20,087 bases of DNA, taken from positions 1 to 20,087 of the forward strand of contig JACVTC010000537.1 in the NCBI GenBank assembly GCA_016946835.1, given 5' to 3'. The notes beneath the pieces were generated by a model that saw only the letters and a program-made list of their open reading frames with translations, searched no databases and had not been told where the DNA came from. How positions within the stretch are numbered: position 1 is the stretch's first letter; each line of letters begins with the position of its first letter. Position numbers and translations under genes: made by a program. The DNA is from Neocallimastix lanati (nom. inval.). Taxonomy: Eukaryota > Neocallimastigomycota > Neocallimastigomycetes > Neocallimastigales > Neocallimastigaceae. Shown here piece by piece: positions 7,801 through 16,230 of this stretch.

Positions 7801-8528
7801 AATTTCTTGTTGAAATATTTACAAGACATGGACCACCTGAAATAATAATTACCGACAATGGTAGTTCCTTTATCTCTGAAGTAACAAAGATGATGATTGA
7901 CCTTTATGGTTCATGGGTTCATTACGTTTCCCCGCATCATCCTGAATCGAATGGAATGATTGAGAATCGAAACAGAGAAATAGGGAAGTTATTAAGATTA
8001 TTAGTAGAAAATGAGTCTGAATGGGATGAATATCTTCCATCGGCTTTATGGGCCTTAAGAACTACTAAAAATTCAAAAACAAAATTTAGTAGTTTCGAAT
8101 TACTTTATGGCAGACACGACACTTGGCCATTAGAAGTCATGTTCCCCGATATTTATAAAGATCCAAATGAATCAGAAGAAGAATATATATTTCGACGTTT
8201 CTTAAGACATCAAAATTGGGTAAAACAGGCTACTGAATATTCAGAATATGCAAATAAATATTGGGAACACCGTATTGGATTTCAAAATGCACTAAAGAAG
8301 AAATATAAACCAGGAGATTACGTAATGATAAGACTTATAGGAAGAAGTAAATTAAATCCTTACTTTTACGGACCTTTTAAAGTTGTTAATAAACAAAAAT
8401 TCAATACCTTAGTATTAGAAGATCCAACTACTGGAAAACTCTTAAATAGAAATGTTCATATTAAAAATGTTTTTCCATATGTACTTCAAGAAAATTCTTT
8501 GACTTCAAGGGACGAAGTCATCTCTTAA
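4764..8528 (+). CDS. pol: Element 2 Pol: protease, reverse transcriptase, RNase H, integrase
   Basis: The frame is open from 4710. Frameshifting would enter it at 4764, giving about 1254 aa and a Gag-Pol fusion of about 1578 aa. The first ATG is at 5106, and residue numbers below count from it. Before that ATG lies a charged linker with an (Asn-Glu) repeat. The aspartic protease motif DTG is at 118-120. RT has LDLYSGYHQI, MPFGLTNAPATF and the catalytic YLDD at 454-457. RNase H runs from TDAS (D603) to DALSRLP (D716). Integrase has the HHCC zinc site (H792, H796, C826, C829) and the catalytic triad D858, D917, E953 with 35 residues between the last two. A GPF module (YFYGPFKVV) lies near the C-terminus and there is no chromodomain. 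All key residues are present and there is no internal stop. The product would process the polyprotein, copy RNA to DNA and integrate it. Confidence 0.93.
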   Translation, partial: LIIGSTQSPRTIKIANENENENENENNFERSENDKENFTKEESNIERNSSNFIGTVQKRKTSTRKLNNKSIVKPSLLSEPKTKLVKQQKKVIKDARRRKLSNSEENEPNTSDDIVMEVNEEENSNENEINGASYIESNNEKESEKPKTIKKRKMTNIQMLNENEKFSITEEANNLFPKISLSQLLSASPSIRKELEQGCKPRVEKILCSLTNTSLPIICGEIDNKTFKILYDTGTNVNVITNNCLGKLKHKVIKQCENLEDITIVDGTKVTTNSYIELKINVNNRLTITEKFYVINYTNPYFEIIFGRGIQKKYRLYIDPDDDAVYQKIKKGIKQVTYIINSKSEIPLVNSIIIEKDEQQEFIDTLNKIIESVPEKFKTEFKNLIEKYKNCMATSMSQLSTANLEPHSIVTISNKPIKLKPYKLSKEHADILKSEIIKLLEKGLIVPSHSPWSFPVLLVQKKNGKWRMCIDYRKLNEITIKDSYALPFIDELIYSVNGATVFSALDLYSGYHQIPMNPEDIEKTAFTTKFGNYNFKVMPFGLTNAPATFQREMNRILLPLIGKCLFVYLDDIVIYSRTLDEHLKHLKLAFEIFSKYNLSLNLQKCKFFQESVEVLGHVLTSKGLKTIPSKVQSIALWDNPKDVSELRSFLGLASYYRKFIQNFSIIADPLFKLLKKNSKYIWSNECEEAFENIKECLLNDPILSYPDFKKEFIIRTDASLKGIGGVLLQKEEDSLEHPICCVSRTLSTSEKNYSVTDLEGLAVIFSLKYFSQYILSNKNLTKFITDHKPLLGFFKKSIPTSNRHARWIEEFNKYKIELIYEKGKKNVFTDALSRLPSKNSKGIIQCANAILADFNPRDLDLPEGIIKYFTKNYQVVDNTLYYKKDDLYLKVIYKDEDKKDIINRAHLVGHEGAEKTTNRIMQSYYWPGIWNDVRMWIKSCHKCQTCRPKPFPKSSGDNATPVEQPFTRVGLDIIGPLPTTKNGNNYIITLVDYFTKWVEAKAIPNMKSEEVIKFLVEIFTRHGPPEIIITDNGSSFISEVTKMMIDLYGSWVHYVSPHHPESNGMIENRNREIGKLLRLLVENESEWDEYLPSALWALRTTKNSKTKFSSFELLYGRHDTWPLEVMFPDIYKDPNESEEEYIFRRFLRHQNWVKQATEYSEYANKYWEHRIGFQNALKKKYKPGDYVMIRLIGRSKLNPYFYGPFKVVNKQKFNTLVLEDPTTGKLLNRNVHIKNVFPYVLQENSLTSRDEVIS
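4809..4844 (+). repeat. In-frame AATGAA hexanucleotide repeat in pol linker
   Basis: Five tandem AATGAA units (4809-4838) plus AATAAT encode alternating Asn-Glu residues in the pol frame. The repeat starts 2 nt after the second pseudoknot stem, so length changes would not disturb the frameshift signal. Confidence 0.85.
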
Positions 8529-8540
8529 GGGCCGACGAAT
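8524..8540 (+). promoter_or_regulatory. Element 2 polypurine tract region
   Basis: CTTAAGGGCCGACGAAT lies directly before the right LTR and overlaps the pol stop codon (8526-8528). It is only modestly purine-rich. A near-identical core, CTTAAGGGGCGAGAT, occupies the same place in element 3, supporting a role in plus-strand priming. Confidence 0.6.
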
Positions 8541-9301
8541 TGATACAGATTGGAATTCTTAAGCATAAAATTATTAGAAAGCTTGAATAATATCTAACCT
8601 ATTCAACAACAAATTAATAAATTAAAATTTGAAATTAAAATCATAATAAAAAAATTTATTTTAATTAAATTCTAAAACTCGAAATTATACTTTAATTCTA
8701 TTTTAATTTTTAAAATAATGAAATATTAATGTTAATTAATTTCTCTTTTTAATTAAAAGTAAATAGTTTGTAAACAATTTTCTCTTTTTTTTTATTATTT
8801 TGAATTCTTTGTTTATAATAATTCTTGTATTAATTGTTTATTTGTTTATTTTATTGTTTATTTTTATAAATATAATTATTCTTAATTATTTTATTATTAA
8901 AAATTGTAAATACTTTAAATTATTGTAAAAATATAAATACTTGTAAATATTTTATAAAATTAATTTCTCGTTGTTATTAGAAATGTAATAAAAAAAATAA
9001 TAACCAAATATTATAATAATAAATAATAATAAAAATTAATAAATAATAATAAAAAAAATTAATAAATATAATAATAAAAATTAATAAATATAATAATAAA
9101 AATTAATTCTAAACACAAAAGAAATGTATAATTTTGAAAAATTAATAACAATTCAGTGTTAAGCTAGAATAATAATAACTTAATTATTAATAATAATAAC
9201 ATAAATTCATTTATATTAAATTTATATTAATTCAAACTTGATACATCTATTATCACTTTTGAAGTAATAACTTCAAATTAAGATAATAGAATCGTTTGTC
9301 A
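8541..9301 (+). repeat. Element 2 3' LTR
   Basis: This 761-bp sequence is identical to 2361-3121 over its full length. The TG...CA ends and the following ATAT fix the right boundary of the element. The U5-side stem-loop recurs at 9247-9289. Confidence 0.95.
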
Positions 9302-9305
9302 ATAT
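9302..9305. repeat. Target-site duplication, right copy (ATAT)
   Basis: It matches 2357-2360 and lies directly after the LTR end. Confidence 0.7.
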
Positions 9306-9328
9306 TTGATACGTGACCACTATAAATA

Positions 9329-9712
9329 TGATATTTAGGTAGATTCTTTAGGTTAAAGAAATACTTAAATATTATTGGTCAATAATAATTTTATAATAAT
9401 ATATATAATTTTAGAATAATAATTATTAAACGGAGAATTCTTTTATTTATAAGTTTATACTTATGATAAATTAATTCATATAAATAGCTATTTTATATTT
9501 TATTTTAGTATAGTTAAAAAGAGATATTATATATATTTGAGATAATTAATTATAATATTTATATAAGAGAGTAATAATAATAATTTATGTAATAATTAAT
9601 AATTAATAATAAATAAAGAGAACATTAAAAAGATATATTTATTACTTTATTTTATATTATTGTATGTGTTATTTCTAATTAATATTAGAATATATTATTT
9701 TGTCATAATTCC
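9329..9712. repeat. Dispersed AT-rich repeat, copy A
   Basis: It shares ordered blocks with copies B and C: a GATATTTAGGTAG/TTTAGGTTA start (like C), GAATTCTTTTAT, ATGATAAATTAATTCAT, and a TATTAGAATATATTAT end followed by GTCATAATTCC (like B). The blocks occur in the same order and strand in each copy. It abuts the element 2 insertion and may be part of the element 1 LTR. Confidence 0.6.
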
Positions 9713-9777
9713 TTATTGTCATTGCCCATAAATAAATATTAATTTAGATACATAAATAAAATACCGTATCATCTATG

Positions 9778-9825
9778 GTAAAGAATGAATTAATAACCTT
9801 TATTTTATTATTAATAATTCTTTAC
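9778..9825. repeat. Imperfect palindrome
   Basis: GTAAAGAATGAATTAATAA is mirrored by TTATTAATAATTCTTTAC across a short A/T loop, with one small gap. It could be a MITE-like fragment or a chance AT hairpin. The GTAAAG ends favour the former. Confidence 0.5.
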
Positions 9826-9829
9826 TTGT

Positions 9830-9916
9830 CAAGGATTTGATACAAATTAATTTATATTTAATACCACAAAAATAACAATTTAATTATAAATATAATTTGT
9901 ACTCCTTAAATCCTTG
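9830..9916. repeat. Imperfect inverted repeat with CAAGGATTT ends
   Basis: CAAGGATTT at 9830 is matched by AAATCCTTG ending at 9916. Inner blocks (TACAAATTA with TAATTTGTA) also pair, giving arms of about 35 bp. It lies 4 bp from the previous palindrome, so the two may be one structure. Confidence 0.5.
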
Positions 9917-9932
9917 TACCGTTCATAACCAA

Positions 9933-10043
9933 ATTAATATTGTATTACATATTAATTAATATTATCCCTTTTATACATTATTGAACCCCTAATATATTAA
10001 TTGATTAATATTGTATTACATATTAATTAACATTATCCCTTTT
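9933..10043. repeat. Direct repeat, 40 bp, period 71
   Basis: The block running from ATTAATATTGTATTACAT to the ATTATCCCTTTT end at 9933-9972 recurs at 10004-10043 with a single T-to-C difference. A local duplication is the simplest explanation. Confidence 0.8.
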
Positions 10044-10422
10044 TATATTAATTAATATAGTTGAATATTATTTATAAAAATTGTTTTTTATTAATTATAT
10101 TATTTTATATATTTTTATTATCTTATATTATATATGTATTATTCTATTACTTTATATATTAAAATTATATTTTATATTGTTATCTTTAAATTAGTATTTA
10201 TTAAAATATATTATTAAATATTTTATATTGTTTTTCAAAATATAAAAGAACTAAAAAATATTCTTTTTTAAATCTTTGTAAGATTATTATTTACAAATAA
10301 TCTGATAACTTTATAATAAAACATATTAAATAAAAATATAGTTAATTAAAAGTTTAATAATAAAATAATATTTTATATTTGAATAAATCAATTTATAAAA
10401 ATAAAATAATATCAAAAGGTTA

Positions 10423-10463
10423 TTAGATTAAAGGCTTCCAACCAAGTTTACCCTTTAATCTAA
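10423..10463. repeat. 12-bp perfect inverted repeat
   Basis: TTAGATTAAAGG (10423-10434) pairs with CCTTTAATCTAA (10452-10463). The 17-nt loop is less AT-rich than its surroundings. Confidence 0.65.
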
Positions 10464-11377
10464 GTACCAACTTAACATTACTAAATTGTACTTTCCTATA
10501 TTCTTCATAACCTAAACCTCATTGTAAATTTAATTTATTTTGATATAAATTAATTTTAATTTGTAAATAATGTAAATAAATTTTAATTAATCACTTTATT
10601 GTTATATTATTAAATATATGTATATATTAAAATACAATTGTAAATATTAAAATTATACTTTTAAGATACTAAATTATTAAAAATATTAATTAAATATTAT
10701 TATAAAAATTATTATAAAATTATTAAAATTATTAATTAAATATTATTCTAAAAATTATTATAAATTATTAATATTATAAAATTATTAAAATTATTAAATA
10801 TTATTATAAAAATTTATTTATTATAACTATTAAATATTATTATAAAATTATTAAGATTATTAATTAAATTTATTATTAAAAATTATTATTAAAAATTATT
10901 ACTTATTATAAAAATTATTATTTAAATATTATCAAATTTATTAATTAAATATTATAAAAATTTTATTTTATTTTGAAAATAATTACAAGTATTATTTAAA
11001 ATAATTAAAGATTATTAAATTTATTATATTAATCTTTAAAAACAATTTATTTAACTTAAAAATATCAAAGAAAATAGTAAAAACTATTTTCTATATATTT
11101 ATTTTATAATTATTTTTAATTAAATTATATTTGAATATTATATTATTATATTTATAAAAATTAAAACAAAAATGAATTATTGATATAAAATTAATTCAAT
11201 AATTCTATAAAATTACTTAAATTATAAACAATTAATTATACTTTAAATTTATAAAAAAATATAAATATTGTAACAATTTCTTAAAAATTAAATGTGTGTA
11301 CTTTAAATAAAAAAATTTTATATTAATAAAAAAAAATAAATAAATAACTTTTAAAAAAAGAATTATTATTTTTTTTT

Positions 11378-11424
11378 TTAAAATCAAAGCAGGGTAATAC
11401 CCGTCCCCCCCTGCTTGATTTTAA
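11378..11424. repeat. GC-containing hairpin in the AT desert
   Basis: TTAAAATCAAAGCAGGG (11378-11394) pairs with CCCTGCTTGATTTTAA (11409-11424) with one bulged A. The loop holds a CCGTCCCCC run and a competing GGGTA/TACCC hairpin. It is followed by another short GC-bearing stretch to about 11467 (AACCCCGAGTC). Confidence 0.65.
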
Positions 11425-11585
11425 ATATCTAAGTGTCAACCCCGAGTCTACCATCTACGATTCGTTACATATACTAATAATTCAATAAATAAATATTTTC
11501 ATAAATCCTGTTAAGATTATGATATAATTTATAGTTTAAATTTAAATAAAATAATATGGTTTATTAAAAAATATTCACTAAGTCG

Positions 11586-11620
11586 ATATGTCTATATAGT
11601 AATATACTATATAGATATAT
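11586..11620. repeat. 16-bp inverted repeat with 3-nt loop
   Basis: TCTATATAGTA (11591-11601) and TACTATATAGA (11605-11615) are perfect arms. They extend five more pairs outward with one G-T pair. Confidence 0.6.
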
Positions 11621-11781
11621 AATAAAAATAATAAATATTTAAATGTTTAGTTTAATAAAAATTTATTTATAATAAACTTTGATAATTAGAATTATCAAAT
11701 TAATTTAATTTTAAATTTGTTTATTTTATTTAATAATAAAATATCTATAATATATTACTATTAAGGTAATTTTACAATAAC

Positions 11782-11835
11782 CTTACAAAGAACATAAAAG
11801 ATAGATTTTTACATCTTTCTTTTATACTTTGTAAG
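11782..11835. repeat. Inverted repeat with CTTACAAAG ends
   Basis: CTTACAAAG (11782-11790) is perfectly matched by CTTTGTAAG (11827-11835). The inner blocks ATAAAAGATAG and CATCTTTCTTTTAT pair with a small internal loop. Confidence 0.6.
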
Positions 11836-12161
11836 TTACATAATAATAATATTTAATTATAAGATAATAATAATATAAATAATAATAAAATATAAGGATA
11901 AATTTAATTATATAATTAATTTGAATAATTGAATTTAATATAGATATGTTGTAAACATATATAAAAACATAATATAAATAAAATACACGTGACGTCAAAT
12001 GTATCATTGAAATTAATTATTAATATAAACCTTATTTATTAATATTCTCAGAATTATTAGGCCTAAGATAACCCTTTAAATATTAAACAAGAATTTATAT
12101 TAATTATTAATTATTTAAATATATATATTATTTATAATTAAATAAATAATATTTTTAATTA

Positions 12162-12211
12162 TTGAAATGTAAATAACTGAAATTGAGATTTCAATTCAGT
12201 TATAATTTCAA
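12162..12211. repeat. Inverted repeat with TTGAAAT ends
   Basis: TTGAAAT plus AATAACTGAAATTG pairs with CAATTCAGTTAT plus ATTTCAA, with two small bulges. It gives a hairpin of about 20 bp with a 6-nt loop. Confidence 0.55.
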
Positions 12212-12390
12212 CAAATCCTTCAAAGAAATTATTATTTAAAATATTCTTAGATATTAAGTGTTTAAATAACTTAACTATTTATCTTATATTATTTTTATTA
12301 TTATTAATTAATTATTGTTGGATTATTAATATATAATTCAACATATTAACCTAGTAACGTTATTAATCATAAAACTATTTTATATCTTAA

Positions 12391-12950
12391 TTTTAACATT
12401 AGAAATATTGTATAAATATTATTGGTTATAATAATTAAAATAATTTATATATAGTTAATTCAAATAATTATTTTTAAAAGCATGGTTAATTCTTTTATCA
12501 TAATTAAAATAGATAAATTATATTATTAATGATTCTATTATTATGATAATAAATTAATTCATCATTATTATTAATAAGTTTTATTTTATATTTTAAATTT
12601 TATTTTGAGAAATTATATAGTTTTAGGAATTATATTATAAATATTGATAATTATATTTTATTTAGGAAATATATTTTAAATATTAATAGTTAAATATATT
12701 TAATAATGAAATTGTATTTTTAAATAAAGTTATTAGGAAATTAATAGTTAAAGAGATATGTTTAATAAAAATATAATATTAAATAATTATTTTAACAATT
12801 ATATAAAATTAAGAGAATGTAATAATAAATATTTATGTATATAAAAATAAAATTATAAAAATAAATAAAGAATAAAATATTATTATAAAACATTATTATT
12901 ATAAATTATTTTCTTATATTTATTAGAATATATTATCGTGTCATAATTCC
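12391..12950. repeat. Dispersed AT-rich repeat, copy B
   Basis: Its first 110 bp closely match copy C (for example TTGGTTATAATAATTAAAA and GGTTAATTCTTTTATCAT). Its last 30 bp match the end of copy A (TATTAGAATATATTAT then GTCATAATTCC). It is longer than A because of internal A/T expansions. Confidence 0.6.
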
Positions 12951-13040
12951 CTAGAGAAACGACCAAATAAATAAATAACTAGATATGGAATATTTTAAAT
13001 GTTCTGTATCAAGTAAAAATTGGTGCTGCTATAAAAATAA

Positions 13041-13180
13041 GATTTAGGTAGAAAGTTTAGGTTAGAAATAATGTATAAATACTTTTGGTTATAATAATTA
13101 AAATAATTTATATATATAGTTATTCAAATAATTATCTTTTTTAAATGTTTGGTTAATTCTTTTATCATAATTATTAAACA
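13041..13180. repeat. Dispersed AT-rich repeat, copy C (partial)
   Basis: It starts GATTTAGGTAGAAAG and runs in register with copy B to TTCTTTTATCATAATTA, then diverges. It lies within 400 bp of the copia 3' LTR edge and may be part of that LTR. Confidence 0.55.
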
Positions 13181-13414
13181 CCAAAAAACAAATATTGAGA
13201 AAATTAGATATATTTTTAGAATAGCATTTTATATATAATACTTAATATTTAATTTTATTTATCTTTATTTTTTATGATTACAAAAGTGTATATATTTTTA
13301 ACAAGGTTACATTTTATTTCTTTTATAATTTTATTTAAATATAATAATATTCTGATTGGGTAAAATATATTAAAGTCATTATTAAGTATTTATTTTTTTT
13401 TTTATATTCTAACA

Positions 13415-13453
13415 TTCCTCCTAAAATATGACTTTCCTAAAATGTCATATTTT
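13415..13453 (-). promoter_or_regulatory. Copia polypurine tract and adjacent hairpin
   Basis: TTTTAGGAGGAA (minus strand, 13426-13415) directly precedes the LTR start TGTTAG. It overlaps a perfect 10-bp hairpin, AAAATATGAC/GTCATATTTT (13423-13432 with 13444-13453). The purine tract is typical of copia elements. The hairpin may be incidental. Confidence 0.65.
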
Positions 13454-13466
13454 TATTTATATTATT

Positions 13467-14927
13467 TCAAATAAAATATAAATCATCAATTTTTGTTAAT
13501 AAGGAATTTCTAAATTTATCCATTAATGTCCCATTTAAATACTTCGTAAACCCATCAGCGAGATTGTTTTCAGATTTTATATATTTAAGATAGATTTTAT
13601 TTTCTTTGACTATTTCTCTTATGTAATGAACCCTAATGTCTACATGTTTAGTTTTTGGGTTGATAGTTTGATTTGTAGCGTTATAAATAGCTGCTTTATT
13701 GTCAACATTTACTTCAATATTTTTAATATTTAAGTTCAATTCTTCGAATAAATTTAAGTACCATATACATTGTTTATTGCATTCACTAAGACTGTAATAT
13801 TCGGACTCGGCTGTTGAAGTCGATATTGATTTTTGTAACTTTGAACACCAGCTTGTTGGTGCACCACCAAATGTTATTAAGAATCCTGTTGTTGAACGTC
13901 TAGTTTCCAAGTCACCTCCGTAATCCGAATCGACATACGCTTTAACATTCGGATTATTTGTGAAATTTATTCCATATTTTTTAGTTCCTTTTAAATATCT
14001 TAATATTCTCATTACGTTATTCCAGTCTTCCATATTTGGTTCCTTTGCCCTTCTAGCTGCTTTTGATACTGAGAAGATAATGTCGGGTCTTGTACATATA
14101 CTGAGATATAATAAATTTCCTATTATGCTTCTATATTTTGTTTCATCTACTTTTACCTTCCTAAGATCTTCATTTTCAATTGGAGTCATAATTCTAAGAG
14201 GTGTACAATTTTTCATATTAAACTTAGAAAGTAATTCATCTATATATCTGTGTTGATGTAAAAAGTAACCATTTTTATGTTTAATAAATTTTATTCCAAT
14301 AATATAATCAACATTATTTATATCTTTCATTTTGAACTTTTTCTCAATTAATAATTTTTCATTTTCTATTGTTTTCTTTGATCCTGATATTAAAATATCA
14401 TCCACATATATAGCTAACATACTTAAAAGTTTTCCTTTATTAAATTTAACGTACAGACAAGGTTCACTTATAAGTCTTTTATATCCAATTTTTATTAGAT
14501 AGCCATTTAATTTATCATTCCACTTGGCACCACTTTGTTTCAGTCCATATATTGCCTTCTTCAATTTCCAAAATTTCTTATTATAATCTTCATGTCCTTT
14601 GGGTGGTTTCATATACAAATCTTCATTTAATTCAGCATTTAAATAGGCAGCAGTTATATCTATTTGGTTTATTTCAAAATTGTTCTGAGTGGCAATTGCT
14701 GTAAAGATTCTTATTGAATCCTGTTTTAAGGTAGGTGCAAAGGTTTCTTTATAATCTATGCCGTATTCTTGCGTAAATCCCTTTGCTACTAATCTTGATT
14801 TTCTTTTGATTATTTCTCCATTTGAGTTTCGTTTGAATTTGAAAATCCATCTTGATGATATTAAGTTTGCGTTCTTAGGTATTTTATCAATTGTTGTTAT
14901 CGGTATTATTGTTTGAATTATATCTGT
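13467..14927 (-). pseudogene. Copia reverse transcriptase and RNase H segment
   Basis: The frame is open from 14927 (after a TAG at 14928-14930) to the TGA at 13467-13469, about 486 codons, and has no ATG at its start. It begins with the typical copia RT lead-in (SSRWIFKFKRN, RLVAKGFTQ, ETFAPTLKQDSIR, QIDITAAYLNAEL), continues to the catalytic YVDD at about 14397-14408, and ends with a complete copia RNase H (YVDSDYGGD, STAESEYYSLSE, NKTKHVDIR-like core, HYIREIV). All key residues are intact. It lies in the +1 frame relative to the integrase segment. The junction is in Asn-codon repeats, where a slippage indel is the likeliest cause. Programmed shifting within pol would be unusual for copia. 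Confidence 0.87.
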
Positions 14928-16143
14928 CTATATTTGAATTATTATGATTGTTTTTATTACTGACAGTGATCATATTGTCGTTTTCATTAATATTATTATT
15001 TATTTTGTTATTATTGCTGTTGGTAGTGTTGTTGTTGCTGTTTGTGTTATCGTTGTTATTAATTTTATTGTTACTTGTGTTATTGTTATTATTATTGTCA
15101 TTGTTGTTAATGTTATTATCTTGAGATTCTATATTATTATTATAATCTTTGTTTTGATTATTATTAATATTTTTGGTGTTGTTATTATTGTTGTTTCTTC
15201 TTTTGTTATATGTTCTTTTATTTTTTATTTGAATGTTTTTACTTGGTATATTAATATCATTTATTTGAGTATTATTGTCTAATATTTGAATATTATTTGA
15301 CTTATTGTTATTATATTGATAATACTGATTATTATTGTTAGTATTATTGAAGTCTTTGCCGTGGTTTATATCATACGTGTTATCATAAAAGTAGGTATTA
15401 TCATTCCTCCTTATTATATTATTGGGAATAAAATTTGAGATGTCATTATCACAATGAGATAAATGTGAATTTCCTGGTGTAAATTCAAAGAATTCAACAT
15501 TTCGTGAAATTATAATTTTATTATTTGTTATATCAAGAATTTTGTATGCTGTGGGATTATCAACATACCCCAAGAATATGCCAGGAGATGAGTTATTTTG
15601 AAATTTGGTACGGAATAGTTTTGGAACGTAATAAAAAACTTTACATCCGAAGACACGTATGTTTGAATAATCAACTTTGTTATTGGTTAAAAGTTCATAT
15701 GGAATTTTATTATTTATCCCTTTATGAGGGATTCGATTATGAATGTAGTTCGAAGTTGAGACGGCGTCTTCCCAAAATTGTAAGCTAAGTTTTGCGTCAT
15801 TTAACATTGACTTTGCAGAATTGATTATAGTGCCGTTGAATCGTTCAATCCTACCATTTTGTTGTGGGTTGTAAGGAACAGTAAATTGATGTTGTATTCC
15901 AAAGTCAATGCAAAATTGTTTGAAATTTTTGTTGTTAAATTCGGTACCATTATCTGTACGGATATATTGAATTCTTTTGTTAAATTGATTTTTTATTTTA
16001 TTAAACCAATTAAGGAAGTGATAAAAAGTTTCTGATTTACTTTTCATAAAGAGAGTCCACCCAAATCTTGAATGGTCATCCAAAATGGTTAAGATATATT
16101 TATTGTCATAGATAGAGTTTTGTATTGGACCTATAAGATCCAT
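14887..16143 (-). pseudogene. Copia integrase core and Asn-rich linker
   Basis: This 418-aa segment, counted from an internal ATG, has the integrase catalytic triad: D2 (MDLIGPI), D64 (IRTDNGTEF) and E100 (PQQNGRIERFNG), with 35 residues between the last two. Downstream are the usual copia features, YIHNRIPHKG, IPYELLT, RVFGCKVFYYVP and GIFLGY, up to about residue 215. From about residue 265 the sequence becomes a low-complexity linker dominated by Asn to the TGA at 14887. It is in frame with the protease segment upstream, separated only by the amber codon at 16231. The long plus-strand frames opposite are shadows of the Asn codons. Confidence 0.87.
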
Positions 16144-16230
16144 GTGTATGAGTTGAAATATATTTTTGGCTCTATTATGTGATGATTTGAAGGGCTTATT
16201 TTTAAGTTTTGAATAACTACAAATAGGGCA

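Larger units (their letters stand above)
2361..9301 (+). mobile_element. Element 2: complete Ty3/Gypsy LTR retrotransposon
   Basis: This 6.94-kb element has two 761-bp LTRs, a PBS, a 670-bp leader, gag, a -1 frameshift signal, pol in the order PR-RT-RH-IN, and a short polypurine tract. It is flanked by ATAT duplications. The order with integrase last is the defining Metaviridae (Ty3/Gypsy) layout. No stop or frameshift disrupts either ORF, and the LTRs show no difference in line-by-line comparison, so the copy is very young and probably competent. Pol ends with a GPF-type module and has no chromodomain, unlike the chromovirus at the right end of the window, so they are different lineages. The element sits in opposite orientation inside sequence belonging to element 1. 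Confidence 0.93.
9306..13413. other. AT-rich non-coding tract
   Basis: No credible gene was found in about 4.1 kb. The beginning is probably the displaced rest of the element 1 LTR. The rest is A/T of very low complexity with diverged repeat copies (9329-9712, 12391-12950, 13041-13180) and several short perfect or near-perfect inverted repeats. The longest open frame (minus strand, 11822-12007, 61 aa) is a Tyr/Ile/Leu-rich artefact of composition. The right end, up to 13414, must contain the 3' LTR of the copia remnant. Confidence 0.7.

Noticed and set aside
8300-8528. Chromodomain at the end of element 2 Pol
   Set aside because: A GPF module is present, but no chromodomain motif follows before the stop.
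11822-12007. 61-aa minus-strand frame in the AT desert
   Set aside because: It is Tyr/Ile-rich with no domain, as expected by chance at this composition.
9306-13413. Possible mitochondrial or plastid DNA because of extreme AT content
   Set aside because: No organellar gene or tRNA is visible, and several nuclear-type retrotransposons flank the tract.
14944-15282. Plus-strand 112-aa hydrophobic frame resembling a membrane protein
   Set aside because: It is antisense to the Asn-rich copia linker; Asn codons read in reverse give Ile/Val.
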